From an uncultured Vibrio sp. (GTDB lineage Bacteria > Pseudomonadota > Gammaproteobacteria > Enterobacterales > Vibrionaceae), in NCBI RefSeq assembly GCF_963675395.1, contig NZ_OY776222.1, positions 434,001-498,000 of the forward strand: a stretch of 64,000 bases of DNA, in the 5' to 3' direction. The first letter of the stretch is position 1. Each line of letters opens with the position of its first letter. Shown here in pieces: positions 18,363-26,751 of this stretch. The notes under the pieces are model-generated. The model worked only from the letters and a program-made list of their open reading frames with translations. It had not been told where the DNA came from and did no database searches. A program made the position numbers and the translations under genes.

Positions 18363-19286
18363 ATGAAATTAAAAGCAGTGACGCTAGCAATTATGTTAGC
18401 TGGTGGTGTATCAGTGGCAAACGCTGCAAACCTAGATCAGAATATTGATAAATCTGGATTCTGGCTAGGCGCAGCTGCAGGTATGGGTCTCTCTGATACT
18501 GATGCTGGAGAAAGCGAAGTACTGAGCCCTAAACTTGAAATGGGTTACGATTTCGGTAAGCATTTTGGTCTTTACGGCAGCTACGATTACATGCATAACC
18601 TAAGCGATGCAGAACTGCACCTTGGCACATTAGGCGTGAAAGGAAATCTGTACTTCACTGACAACTTGTCGATGTTCGGTAAGCTTGGTGCAACGTACAT
18701 CTTTGCTGATGGTAGCGAACTAAAAACTGACAGCTTTAGTGGTACTGCAGGTGTAGGTCTTGAATACCAACTGACTAATGCGGTAACGACAAAAATTGGT
18801 TACGACTACTACAACAATCTTGAAGCGAAAAATGGTCCTGATCTTGACTTAAGCCAAGTCTACTGGGGTATGACGTATAAATTCGGCCAACCTGAAACCC
18901 CTTTAGTCGTTGAGGAAAAAGTTGAAGTACCAGTAGAAGTGGTGAAAGAAGTGACGCAAACCTCTCGCTCTACTTACACGCTGCCTTACCAAGTTGGCCA
19001 GGTTGATATCAATGACTACGGTCGCTACAACCTTGACGAAGTGATCACGACAATGCGCAATAACCCGGATTTAACTGCAGAAATCGTAGGTCGTACGGAC
19101 TCTACTGGTTCCGCTGCTACCAATGAGCGTGTTTCAAGTGAACGTGCACAGCATGTTGCACAATACATGATCGATCAAGGTATTGCAGCTGAACGTATTA
19201 GCAATACTGGTGTTGCAAACCAACAGCCTTTGACTGATGGTAGCAACGCACAACTTGAGCGTTCGGTTCAGATCACGTTGAACTAA
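18363..19286 (+). CDS. OmpA/OprF-like outer membrane protein
   Basis: A 307-aa porin-type protein. Residues 1-21 are a signal peptide (ends VANA-A). Residues about 30-180 form an eight-strand beta-barrel pattern (GFWLGAAAGMGLS, FGLYGSYDYMHN, GKLGATYIFAD). A Glu/Val-rich linker (VVEEKVEVPVEVVKEV, about 182-198) leads to an OmpA C-terminal peptidoglycan-binding domain with VGRTDSTG and the NERVSSERAQHVAQYM signature. It anchors the outer membrane to the cell wall and may form a small pore. It has its own AT-rich promoter region and a strong terminator, so it is monocistronic. The peptidoglycan domain is somewhat shorter than in classic OmpA. Confidence 0.93.
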   Translation: MKLKAVTLAIMLAGGVSVANAANLDQNIDKSGFWLGAAAGMGLSDTDAGESEVLSPKLEMGYDFGKHFGLYGSYDYMHNLSDAELHLGTLGVKGNLYFTDNLSMFGKLGATYIFADGSELKTDSFSGTAGVGLEYQLTNAVTTKIGYDYYNNLEAKNGPDLDLSQVYWGMTYKFGQPETPLVVEEKVEVPVEVVKEVTQTSRSTYTLPYQVGQVDINDYGRYNLDEVITTMRNNPDLTAEIVGRTDSTGSAATNERVSSERAQHVAQYMIDQGIAAERISNTGVANQQPLTDGSNAQLERSVQITLN

Positions 19287-19321
19287 TATCGTTCGGAAAA
19301 GTCCGATCCAAAAAGATAGGT

Positions 19322-19359
19322 AAAAACGCCACATGAACCTCGTTCAGTGGCGTTTTTTC
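19322..19359 (+). terminator. Terminator after the OmpA-like gene
   Basis: An 11-bp stem AAAAACGCCAC / GTGGCGTTTTT (19322-19332 and 19348-19358) with a T-run on the plus strand. Confidence 0.9.
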
Positions 19360-19499
19360 TAGCTTTCGTTGTCTGAAAAAATGGCGAGTGGTGGAAGAAA
19401 CCGTTAAACAGGTTCAATTGGCTTCGTTACCAAATTAATCAATAACTTTGCTACTTTGATTAAATGGATACGTAATCCATTCGCACTTAAAAAATAACT

Positions 19500-19530
19500 T
19501 AAAGCTACCATTGATGAACGGTAGCTTTTC
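19500..19530 (-). terminator. Terminator of the 20402-19604 operon
   Basis: A 9-bp stem AAAGCTACC / GGTAGCTTT (19501-19509 and 19520-19528), flanked by A-rich DNA that reads as T-rich on the minus strand. It lies about 75 bases past the stop of the minus-strand periplasmic gene. Confidence 0.75.
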
Positions 19531-19603
19531 TTACTCTATAAACTCAAGTTGAAGGTTGATATTATAGATTTAAATAAATTTCACATTAAGAATGTGAGTT
19601 AAT

Positions 19604-20191
19604 TCACTGGGCGTATATAGGGAGAACTAGTTCGTTCAACCATACGTTAAATTCTGCAGTAGCATCCGTGTCGAGAGTTAAGACAGTAGTACTAACTTTC
19701 TCTCCTTTAGACGGATGCTCAGTGATATTACCAGTACTGTCTAGAGACAACGTAGGACAGTCTACGCCTTCAACTTTATTCGATGTGTAAACTTCGTAGG
19801 AATCCTCATTTTTCATTAAAATGTGAGAAGTCTTAAGAAGCTGCCAGGTATTAGCACCGCTCCCAATGCTATCCCCTTCTGCATCACAAACTGATACTGT
19901 GTCTATATCCACGTAAGAACCACCTAGTACTCCTTGGCCTGTAAGGCTTACGACCATTGAAGCTCCGCTATCTAGCGTGAGTAGACCAATACCTTCGCCA
20001 TCACCTTCAAAGCTAAGCAGCTTATAACCCTTTAACGGTGTATCATTGTTATCATAAACACTTAATTGAATTGCCGCTTCCTGACCATTAATCAAAAGCT
20101 GATTGTTGTCGCTATTCGATAGCTCAACGGCTAATAGTGATGATGAAAAAGCAATAGATGCCATTAGTGACGCTGTTTTTATAAATTTCAT
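19604..20191 (-). CDS. Unknown exported protein, 195 aa
   Basis: Not recognised. ATG 20191 gives the N-terminus MKFIKTASLMASIAFSSSLLAVE, a good signal peptide with likely cleavage after LLA. The mature part is acidic and beta-strand-like with many Gly, Ser and Asp (LLTLDSGASMVVSLTGQG, TVLTLDTDATAEF) and two or three cysteines. The start codon lies one base after the stop of the small lipoprotein gene (TAA-A-ATG), so the two are translationally coupled. Both proteins end up in the envelope and may form a complex. Low-complexity acidic beta structure suggests a surface or adhesin-like role, which is only inference. Confidence 0.6.
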   Translation of the reverse strand: MKFIKTASLMASIAFSSSLLAVELSNSDNNQLLINGQEAAIQLSVYDNNDTPLKGYKLLSFEGDGEGIGLLTLDSGASMVVSLTGQGVLGGSYVDIDTVSVCDAEGDSIGSGANTWQLLKTSHILMKNEDSYEVYTSNKVEGVDCPTLSLDSTGNITEHPSKGEKVSTTVLTLDTDATAEFNVWLNELVLPIYAQ

Positions 20192-20192
20192 T

Positions 20193-20402
20193 TTATTTCT
20201 CAATAATTAGTAAGCCGTTTGACTCTATGGTGATTGGATCTTCTTGTATTTCTACCTGTGCCACAACAATAGTACCTTCAACAATACTTGGTATTTTACT
20301 TTGACTATCTGTAGGGGCTTTAGATTCATCTGAACCTCCACATCCCACAAGTAGTACGCTTGATATGGCCATGGTCGCAATTAACGCTTTGTTTACACTC
20401 AT
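20193..20402 (-). CDS. Small lipoprotein, 69 aa
   Basis: Type II signal peptide MSVNKALIATMAISSVLLVGCGG with lipobox LVGC (Cys21), followed by an acidic linker (SDESKAPTDSQSK) and a short beta-like tail (IVEGTIVVAQVEIQED). It is too short for an enzyme and probably anchors or partners the exported protein encoded directly downstream, with which it shares an overlapping translation signal. No family recognised. Confidence 0.6.
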   Translation of the reverse strand: MSVNKALIATMAISSVLLVGCGGSDESKAPTDSQSKIPSIVEGTIVVAQVEIQEDPITIESNGLLIIEK

Positions 20403-20616
20403 AATTTACTCGCATGGATGTTAAAAAGTGATTCTAATGTCAACTTGATGTTAATTTCAAGTAAGTATTTGGAAATGGGCCTAAATAGGAATTAAAACTA
20501 TTTTTATGGTCGTTTTTTGTTCGATGAATTTAACGTAATCACAAGCAACGCTAATCATTATGGAACTTTCTGTAATCTAGATTCGGTTTTGCAATGATAT
20601 TTGCATTGTATTGTCT

Positions 20617-20829
20617 GGTTAAGGGACTGGGGTCTTCACCAGTAAACGGTGCTTTGATTTTGTTTGGTGGCGTGGATCATGGTTAGTACGGTTGGGGGTA
20701 AATGGTGTTAAACAGCTTTCCAACTTAGGTGGCTTGCCAGCAACACTGATTATTCTTGCCTGTAGTCTGATCTTGATTAAATGGTTAAGGGAGCGGTTAC
20801 AACTTAAAAATAGTTCTCCGCAAACGTGA
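20617..20829 (+). pseudogene. Decayed 3' fragment of a BCCT-family transporter gene
   Basis: Two frames together look like a BCCT (betaine/choline/carnitine) transporter C-terminus: NGALILFGG in one frame (20648-20674) and, after a frameshift near 20680-20698, NGVKQLSNLGGLPATLIIL followed by a basic tail and a TGA at 20827. The SNLGGLPA-type turn and final hydrophobic helix are typical of these transporters. The rest of the gene is absent. It is a leftover of a deletion or rearrangement between the lipoprotein operon and the EAL gene. Confidence 0.5.
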
Positions 20830-21075
20830 CCGATATTTACATCAGACTTAAGTGTTCATTGATGTATCGGTCGCGTTGTATACCCAAATACCTCGAGACC
20901 GTTGCTGCAGAGTTGTTGGAGGATTTAACAAGACTCTGTATTCGCTGCTCCTCAAACACTGTGTCACCTCTAAAATTGCACAAAATGTATATGCGTGTGA
21001 AGGCCTTACTGTTATTCTTAATAATAGGTTGATGGTCGCGGTTTGTATATTCTAAAAAATTTAGAAGAGGCTGGG

Positions 21076-22575
21076 TTGAAAGCAAAAATCTTATTGAGTG
21101 GCATTTTTATCTTCTCTTTACTCATGTCTTTATTCATAGGAACACTATTTTCGTATCATCTCCAGAAAGACGAGCAAGAATATTTTGCCGCCAATGTATT
21201 AGAAAATGCTGAAACCGTAACAGGACAGTTAGTTTCTGTCTTGTCCACGACCAATCAGTTATCTGACTTTACGTGTACTGAAGACAATATCGACAAACTT
21301 CGAGAAGTGGTTCAGGTAAACTCGGAGATTTTTGATGTCGGTTATATCGTAGAGGACATTGTACTCTGTACAGCAAACTGGGGCGTGATAACGCCAGTTG
21401 AGCTCAAGGCTCAAGAGGTTGGCTCACAGAATGGGTACCGTTTTTACGCTAATGAAGAAAACCTGTATCGGATTTCTGATCATTACAATATTACGGTTAA
21501 AAATAACTTTTTCGCAGTAAATATCACCACCCCATATTCGCGTATGATTAAATCCATGCCTGAATATCAATTTAAAATTTATTCTAGCAAGGGGCATGTG
21601 TTTGATGAGTTCACACCGCAGCAAGTCAAAAATGGTCCTTTATCCTTAAGCTTAGAAACCAACACCTGCAGTGATGATTACGACTATTGTGTCATGACCT
21701 CGAACAGTAACGCTGGGCTTGCCTATTACAGTGCTCATACAAGACAAATCATCTTTTTGACGAGTATCGTATTTTCTTATCTCATTACTCACTTAGCAAA
21801 AATGGTGAGAGTAAATAACCAATCTATTGAGTCGCGTTTTAGGAAAGCGTTGATTAAAAAGTCTTTGTTTATGGAGTACCAGCCCATCGTTTCGATTCAG
21901 GATGGTAACATTATTGCCGTGGAGAGCCTCGTTCGATGGAAGGATGATGTCTTTGGCAGTGTGCCACCGGACCTTTTTATTGGTATTGCTGAAAAACTAT
22001 CGTTATACCCTCAGCTTGCTCATTTTACCGCCAAACGCACTATTCGTGATATGGCGCCGATCTTACGTGAGAATCCGCAGTTTTCTGTCACAATTAATAT
22101 TGGTAGTTATGAGGTTTTAGAGCACGGCTTCTTAACGTTTCTTGAAACAGTAGCGCGAAATGAAAGAGTGATTCCGAGCCAGATCAAGATTGAAATCACA
22201 GAGAGTATCAATGTTGCGCTGGCTGATCTTGCCGACTTTTCCAATCGGGCTCGTAAGTTGGGTTTTATGGTGGTATTGGATGATTTCGGAACTGGCGTGT
22301 CCAACTTAGTTTGGTTAACTGAAGTCGATTTTGACTACATTAAAATCGACCGTATATTCGTTAATTCACTCAACTTTGATGTAAAAAAAGGCATGGCCAA
22401 CGCTGTTATGGAGCTTGTCGCAAGTCTAGGTAAAGAAGTGGTATTTGAAGGTGTAGAAACGGATCAAGAGTACCGCATGATAAAAGAGCATTGTACAACC
22501 GGGTACGTGCAGGGCTGGTTGTTCTATAGGTCCTTGCCATTGGCTGAGTTAAAGTCGCTGCTCAAATCAAAATAA
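21076..22575 (+). CDS. CSS-motif EAL c-di-GMP phosphodiesterase
   Basis: Membrane phosphodiesterase that cleaves c-di-GMP to pGpG. An N-terminal membrane helix (ILLSGIFIFSLLMSLFIG) is followed by a periplasmic sensor region of about 190 residues with cysteines in the CSS-motif style, a second membrane helix (IIFLTSIVFSYLITHL), then a cytoplasmic EAL domain. The EAL signature is present as AVESLVRW, with TINIGS, EITES, DDFGTG, IKIDRIFV, EGVET and QGWLF all in place, so activity is expected. The TTG at 21076 is preferred because GAAGAGG precedes it at proper spacing; an earlier TTG at 21043 lacks one. No GGDEF domain. CSS domains in relatives sense periplasmic redox or disulphide state. Confidence 0.9.
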   Translation: MKAKILLSGIFIFSLLMSLFIGTLFSYHLQKDEQEYFAANVLENAETVTGQLVSVLSTTNQLSDFTCTEDNIDKLREVVQVNSEIFDVGYIVEDIVLCTANWGVITPVELKAQEVGSQNGYRFYANEENLYRISDHYNITVKNNFFAVNITTPYSRMIKSMPEYQFKIYSSKGHVFDEFTPQQVKNGPLSLSLETNTCSDDYDYCVMTSNSNAGLAYYSAHTRQIIFLTSIVFSYLITHLAKMVRVNNQSIESRFRKALIKKSLFMEYQPIVSIQDGNIIAVESLVRWKDDVFGSVPPDLFIGIAEKLSLYPQLAHFTAKRTIRDMAPILRENPQFSVTINIGSYEVLEHGFLTFLETVARNERVIPSQIKIEITESINVALADLADFSNRARKLGFMVVLDDFGTGVSNLVWLTEVDFDYIKIDRIFVNSLNFDVKKGMANAVMELVASLGKEVVFEGVETDQEYRMIKEHCTTGYVQGWLFYRSLPLAELKSLLKSK

Positions 22576-22586
22576 TTTGTGAACAA

Positions 22587-22612
22587 AGAGCCAGCGAAAT
22601 GGCGCTGGCTCT
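22587..22612. terminator. Hairpin between the EAL and decarboxylase genes
   Basis: A 10-bp stem AGAGCCAGCG / CGCTGGCTCT (22587-22596 and 22603-22612) between convergent genes. T-tracts are weak on both sides. Confidence 0.55.
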
Positions 22613-22644
22613 GTGAATATTCCTAACCTGAACTTAATACCAAG

Positions 22645-23844
22645 TTAACCAAACAGGCGTTGGCTACGCTCATCACGTTCGTTAATCACGATTGTTTGAG
22701 CACGTTTGAAGAAGTTGAAATCAGTGGCTGTTGCGCTGGTGTATGCCCCCATCATTCGGCCGATGATCAAATCACCGTTTTCCAGTTTCGGTAACATCAC
22801 GTTTTCTGCGATCACATCAATGCTGTCGCAGGTTGGGCCAGACAACACACTTGGTAAGTACTCGCCTTCGTGCTTCAGCGTTACCAATGGGTATTGCGCG
22901 TCATCAAACATCAAACCGCTGAACGAGCCGTAGATACCATCATCCAGGTAGTACCACATTTGCCCATCACGCTCTGCTTGACCCATTACTGATGCCACGC
23001 TGGTTACTGACTCAGCAACAATAAATCGACCTGGTTCTGCAATAACCTGTACTGTTTCTGGCAACTCGTTTAACGCTTCGTTAATCGGTACGCAGAATTC
23101 ATCAATTGGCATCACTTTTTCTGAGTAAGAAACCGGGAAGCCACCGCCAATATCCAGTGTGCTCAATACAGGTAAACCGCGAGCCACAACTTCGTCCATC
23201 ACTTGCTTACAAGTACGGATTGCATCAACGTATTTCTGTGGGTTCATCGTTTGTGAACCAACATGGAATGACAGTCCCTTAATACGAATATTCCACTCTT
23301 TCGCCGTTTCGATGATGTTGAGTGCCTGTTCTGGCGTACAACCGAATTTTTTCGACAAGTCGGCAAACACGTCTGAGTTACGGAAGCTCAAACGTACAAG
23401 TAGCTCTACTTTGTGGCTGTACGCTTTGAACTTTTCTAGCTCGTTCAGGTTATCAACAACAAACACATTGCAGCCATACGCTAACGCATCACGGATATCA
23501 CGGTCACGCTTGATAGGGTGAGTGTGAATTGTGCGCTCTGCCGGCACACCTTGCTGTTTGACTAAGTCGACTTCACCCGATGTAGCCAAATCGAAGCTCG
23601 CCCCTTCTTCCAATAGGGTTTTAACCACCGTTGGATGAGGCAATGGCTTCAATGCAAAATGCAGCGTGACATTCGGTAATGCCTGGCTTAGTGCTCTGTA
23701 ATTTTGACGAATCATATCGCAGTCGAGCATTAACAATGGCGCGCCAAATTGTTCAACAGATGTTTGAATAAGATCGACCGTCTCCGCTGGTAAAGCCGGA
23801 GAAGAAAAAGATTGAAAACCTAATACAGACGCAGAATGAGCCAT
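22645..23844 (-). CDS. Fold-III PLP lysine/ornithine decarboxylase
   Basis: Decarboxylates ornithine (to putrescine) and possibly lysine (to cadaverine). An alanine-racemase-fold PLP barrel contains the cofactor Lys66 in FALKPLPHP, HVGSQ, the glycine-rich phosphate loop DIGGGFP and EPGR; the C-terminal beta domain carries SGPTCDSID with the substrate-contacting Cys and Asp and DDGIYGSFSG at the dimer interface. Length (399 aa) matches eukaryotic-type ODC. The closest well-known relative is the V. vulnificus dual lysine/ornithine decarboxylase; the choice between substrates cannot be made here. It is monocistronic, near a beta-alanine catabolic operon that also handles polyamine-derived carbon. 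Confidence 0.9.
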   Translation of the reverse strand: MAHSASVLGFQSFSSPALPAETVDLIQTSVEQFGAPLLMLDCDMIRQNYRALSQALPNVTLHFALKPLPHPTVVKTLLEEGASFDLATSGEVDLVKQQGVPAERTIHTHPIKRDRDIRDALAYGCNVFVVDNLNELEKFKAYSHKVELLVRLSFRNSDVFADLSKKFGCTPEQALNIIETAKEWNIRIKGLSFHVGSQTMNPQKYVDAIRTCKQVMDEVVARGLPVLSTLDIGGGFPVSYSEKVMPIDEFCVPINEALNELPETVQVIAEPGRFIVAESVTSVASVMGQAERDGQMWYYLDDGIYGSFSGLMFDDAQYPLVTLKHEGEYLPSVLSGPTCDSIDVIAENVMLPKLENGDLIIGRMMGAYTSATATDFNFFKRAQTIVINERDERSQRLFG

Positions 23845-24107
23845 CGCAAACCTCCAAAGTTAAGTAGACACTTTTCATGTGCATTGTGATGAAAAGTGGA
23901 GCGTCAATAAGAGCGGGGTTACCGCCGTCAAAGAAACTCTTGGATAGTTGCTCTATCGCCTTGCCACAAAACTGCTGTGATGTACTCGGATTGGCTATCA
24001 TCAAGAAGCAGCGCGATATTAAGGTCATAAGTTTTCACGCGCAATAAAAAATACAGCAAATAAAGAACAAGTTTTTTATCGTCAGGATAACGTTTATTAA
24101 TTAATGT

Positions 24108-25022
24108 TTACTCTATGATATCTAAGAACTTATCTAGGATTTGGTTGTGTTTTAACCCGCTTCTGGTCACCAAAGAAATATCAGAGCTGAAATGGAAAAC
24201 ATCTGGAAACAGCGCACGCATTTTACCGGTATTGCTCCAGTAATCGGCGTAGTGTTGTGGTAAAAATCCGATGTAAGTCCCTGTCAGTATGAGGAAAGCG
24301 ATACCTTCATGATCGGACGCCGTTGCTGAGCATTTTAGCTTTTGATACAGATCGGTGACTTCGGGAGACATTCTGTGCCTTGTGATGACGGAATTAGTCT
24401 GTTTAAGACGTTCTATCTCTCGATCGTTTTCGCTGAAGAGTGGGTGTTCATGGCTGCAATAGAGAAAATAATTTTCGTTATACAACGTGCGGTAATCAAA
24501 GTTGGGACTTTTATTGTTGGTAGGAAACGCACCTACATGAAACCGTCCGTCGATTAAGCCTTTTTCTATATCCGCTGGCGTCGACATCGTGATGTTGATA
24601 TTGATTTTCTCGCTCATCTTACGGATGTGTTTTAACGCGAGGGTTATTTTCATGTGGGGCTGAGTGACTAAATTATTAACCAGCGCGATATTGAGCTCGC
24701 CTCGCAACTCATTATTGATTTGGTTGACGTCATTACGAAACTGCTCAATAGAAGCAAGAAGAATGTCGGCAGATTCTAAAACCGCTTCGCCCTCATCTGT
24801 CAGGGTGATTCCACCTCTTCCTCGATGACACAGCTTCATACTCAAACGTTTCTCAAGGTCGCTCATTTGTAACGATATCGCCGACTTGGTAATGCCAAGA
24901 ACGGGCTCCGCGGCGGTATAACTTCCGCACTCGACAACGGTTTTAAACAAGCGGATCAGTTTGATATCAAAGTCGGTGATCTGATTAATGACGCTTCGGG
25001 TTTTATTGTTGAGCTTTTTCAT
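24108..25022 (-). CDS. LysR-type transcriptional regulator
   Basis: A 304-aa regulator. The N-terminal winged HTH (about residues 18-77) includes CGSYTAAEPVLGITKSAISLQMSDLEKRL-type spacing, followed by a substrate-binding domain. It is divergent from the aminotransferase/dehydrogenase pair, the classic arrangement for a LysR activator of the adjacent operon, with an amine, beta-alanine or semialdehyde as plausible inducer. The 360-bp divergent promoter is occupied by an inverted-repeat element, which may alter this control. Confidence 0.88.
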   Translation of the reverse strand: MKKLNNKTRSVINQITDFDIKLIRLFKTVVECGSYTAAEPVLGITKSAISLQMSDLEKRLSMKLCHRGRGGITLTDEGEAVLESADILLASIEQFRNDVNQINNELRGELNIALVNNLVTQPHMKITLALKHIRKMSEKININITMSTPADIEKGLIDGRFHVGAFPTNNKSPNFDYRTLYNENYFLYCSHEHPLFSENDREIERLKQTNSVITRHRMSPEVTDLYQKLKCSATASDHEGIAFLILTGTYIGFLPQHYADYWSNTGKMRALFPDVFHFSSDISLVTRSGLKHNQILDKFLDIIE

Positions 25023-25081
25023 AACTAACGTAAAGTAAATTTATAATCTACTTAACATACTCATGTGCTAAAAATAAATAA

Positions 25082-25361
25082 AGGGTCTGTTGACCTTTCG
25101 AGCTGATTTTTGCAGCAGTTTGTGGGTTCTTTATACAAGGCAGAGGCTTTGAAATGTAGTTGACCTACCTGATAAGCCGATAACACAGTAGAAAGGATCC
25201 ACAAACGCTGCCCGAAGGGTTCGAGCTGGGCGCCCCCGCTAAAAGCGTTTTACTCTTTGTTGAGAGGTGTTTGCTTAGAATGACTAGGCTACAAACCTCT
25301 CGCCGCGATTAAAACGCTTTTATCTCGAACAAAATTTAACCGCGAAAGGTCAACAGACCCT
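25082..25361. mobile_element. 280-bp MITE-like inverted-repeat element
   Basis: Perfect 19-bp terminal inverted repeats AGGGTCTGTTGACCTTTCG (25082-25100) and its complement (25343-25361). Inside are further complementary arms: AAAAGCGTTTTA near 25240 against TTAAAACGCTTTT near 25310, and GAGAGGT against ACCTCTC around 25261-25301. There is no open reading frame, so movement would need a transposase in trans. No clear target-site duplication was found. It sits in the promoter region between the LysR gene and the aminotransferase operon. Confidence 0.85.
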
Positions 25362-25385
25362 GGTCAATACAAGGACGGTATAGCG

Positions 25386-26726
25386 ATGAGTAACTATAAA
25401 TTTGCACAAGACGGAATCGATACAGATCTTTCTGCTCATTGGATGGCATTTACTTCCAATCGTAGCTTTCACCAAAACCCCCGCATCATCACTCAAGCTC
25501 AAGGTTCATGGCTCAAAGATGATAATGGTCGAGATATTTATGACTCGCTATCTGGGCTATGGACATGTGGTGCTGGCCACGGTCGTCAAGAAATCCAAAA
25601 AGCGGTCGCTGAACAGTTAGGCACCCTAGATTACTCACCAGCGTTTCAATTTGGTCATGAACTTTCGTTTAAGTTGGCAGAGAGAATCGTCGAAAAAATG
25701 CCACAAGGACTCGATCATGTGCTGTTCACAGGATCGGGTTCGGAATGTGCTGATACATCACTTAAGTTGGCAAGAGCTTATTGGCGTGTCAAAGGCAAAG
25801 CGTCGAAAACTAAGCTGATTGGTCGCGCCCGTGGCTACCATGGCGTTAACGTTGGTGGCACCAGCCTGGGTGGCATTGGCGGCAATAGAAAGACATTCGG
25901 TCAGCTGTTTGATGCCGACCATATTCCTCACACCCTGCAACCTGATTTAGCCTTTACAAAAGGTTGCGCGGAAACGGGTGGTGTGGAACTTGCGAATGAG
26001 TTTTTGAAGCTCATTGAACTTCATGACGCATCCAATATTGCCGCAATTATTGTAGAGCCAATGTCGGGCTCTGCGGGCGTGATTGTGCCGCCGAAAGGTT
26101 ATCTACAGCGACTACGTGAAATCTGTGACCAGCATGACATCTTGCTGATCTTCGATGAAGTCATTACGGCATACGGACGTATGGGATGCTGGACTGGTGC
26201 TGAGTATTTTGGCGTGACGCCAGATATCATGAATACCGCGAAGCAGCTTACCAATGGTGCAATCCCAATGGGAGCCGTGATTACATCCCACGAAATCTAT
26301 CAGGCATTTATGGAGCAGGAATTACCTCCTCATATGATCGAGTTTGCTCATGGCTATACTTATTCCGCTCATCCCGTCGCTTGTGCCGCAGGGTTGGCAA
26401 CATTAGATCTGTTGGAAAAAGACGCGTTAATCCAACAGTCGAGCGAGCTGGCACCGATTTTTGAAAATAAACTGCATGCAATTAAAGGTGCAAATCACGT
26501 TGTCGACATCAGAAATTGCGGCTTAGCCGGAGCGATTCAGATCGCACCGAGAGACAATGATCCAACGATTAGGCCATTCGAATGTACTTTAGATTTGTGG
26601 GACAAAGGATTTTATGTTCGTTCTGGTGGCGACACGATTCAATTCGGTCCAAATTTTAATGCCAAAGCTGAAGATCTAGAGCGCTTATTCGACGCGGTTT
26701 ACGAGACATTGAATCAACTAAATTAA
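25386..26726 (+). CDS. Class III omega-aminotransferase (beta-alanine:pyruvate type)
   Basis: PLP enzyme that moves the amino group of beta-alanine or another omega-amine to pyruvate, giving malonate semialdehyde and alanine. Features: the FTGSGSECADTSLKLAR cofactor-phosphate loop, the LLIFDEVITAYGRMG Asp that binds the PLP ring nitrogen, and Lys286 in NTAKQLTNGA as the Schiff-base residue. Length (446 aa) is typical. It is 25 bases ahead of the semialdehyde dehydrogenase gene, which would consume its product, so the pair forms a beta-alanine catabolic operon. Assigned by family motifs and partner; related enzymes acting on taurine or putrescine derivatives cannot be excluded. Confidence 0.88.
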   Translation: MSNYKFAQDGIDTDLSAHWMAFTSNRSFHQNPRIITQAQGSWLKDDNGRDIYDSLSGLWTCGAGHGRQEIQKAVAEQLGTLDYSPAFQFGHELSFKLAERIVEKMPQGLDHVLFTGSGSECADTSLKLARAYWRVKGKASKTKLIGRARGYHGVNVGGTSLGGIGGNRKTFGQLFDADHIPHTLQPDLAFTKGCAETGGVELANEFLKLIELHDASNIAAIIVEPMSGSAGVIVPPKGYLQRLREICDQHDILLIFDEVITAYGRMGCWTGAEYFGVTPDIMNTAKQLTNGAIPMGAVITSHEIYQAFMEQELPPHMIEFAHGYTYSAHPVACAAGLATLDLLEKDALIQQSSELAPIFENKLHAIKGANHVVDIRNCGLAGAIQIAPRDNDPTIRPFECTLDLWDKGFYVRSGGDTIQFGPNFNAKAEDLERLFDAVYETLNQLN

Positions 26727-26751
26727 AAAAATTAAGGAAGGAAGTCATATC

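Noticed and set aside
23753..24028. 91-codon minus-strand frame overlapping the decarboxylase start
   Set aside because: Overlaps the decarboxylase 5' end in another frame and has no family features; a shadow.
25082..25361. Full insertion sequence at the 19-bp inverted repeats
   Set aside because: Only 280 bp and no transposase frame, so called a MITE-like element.
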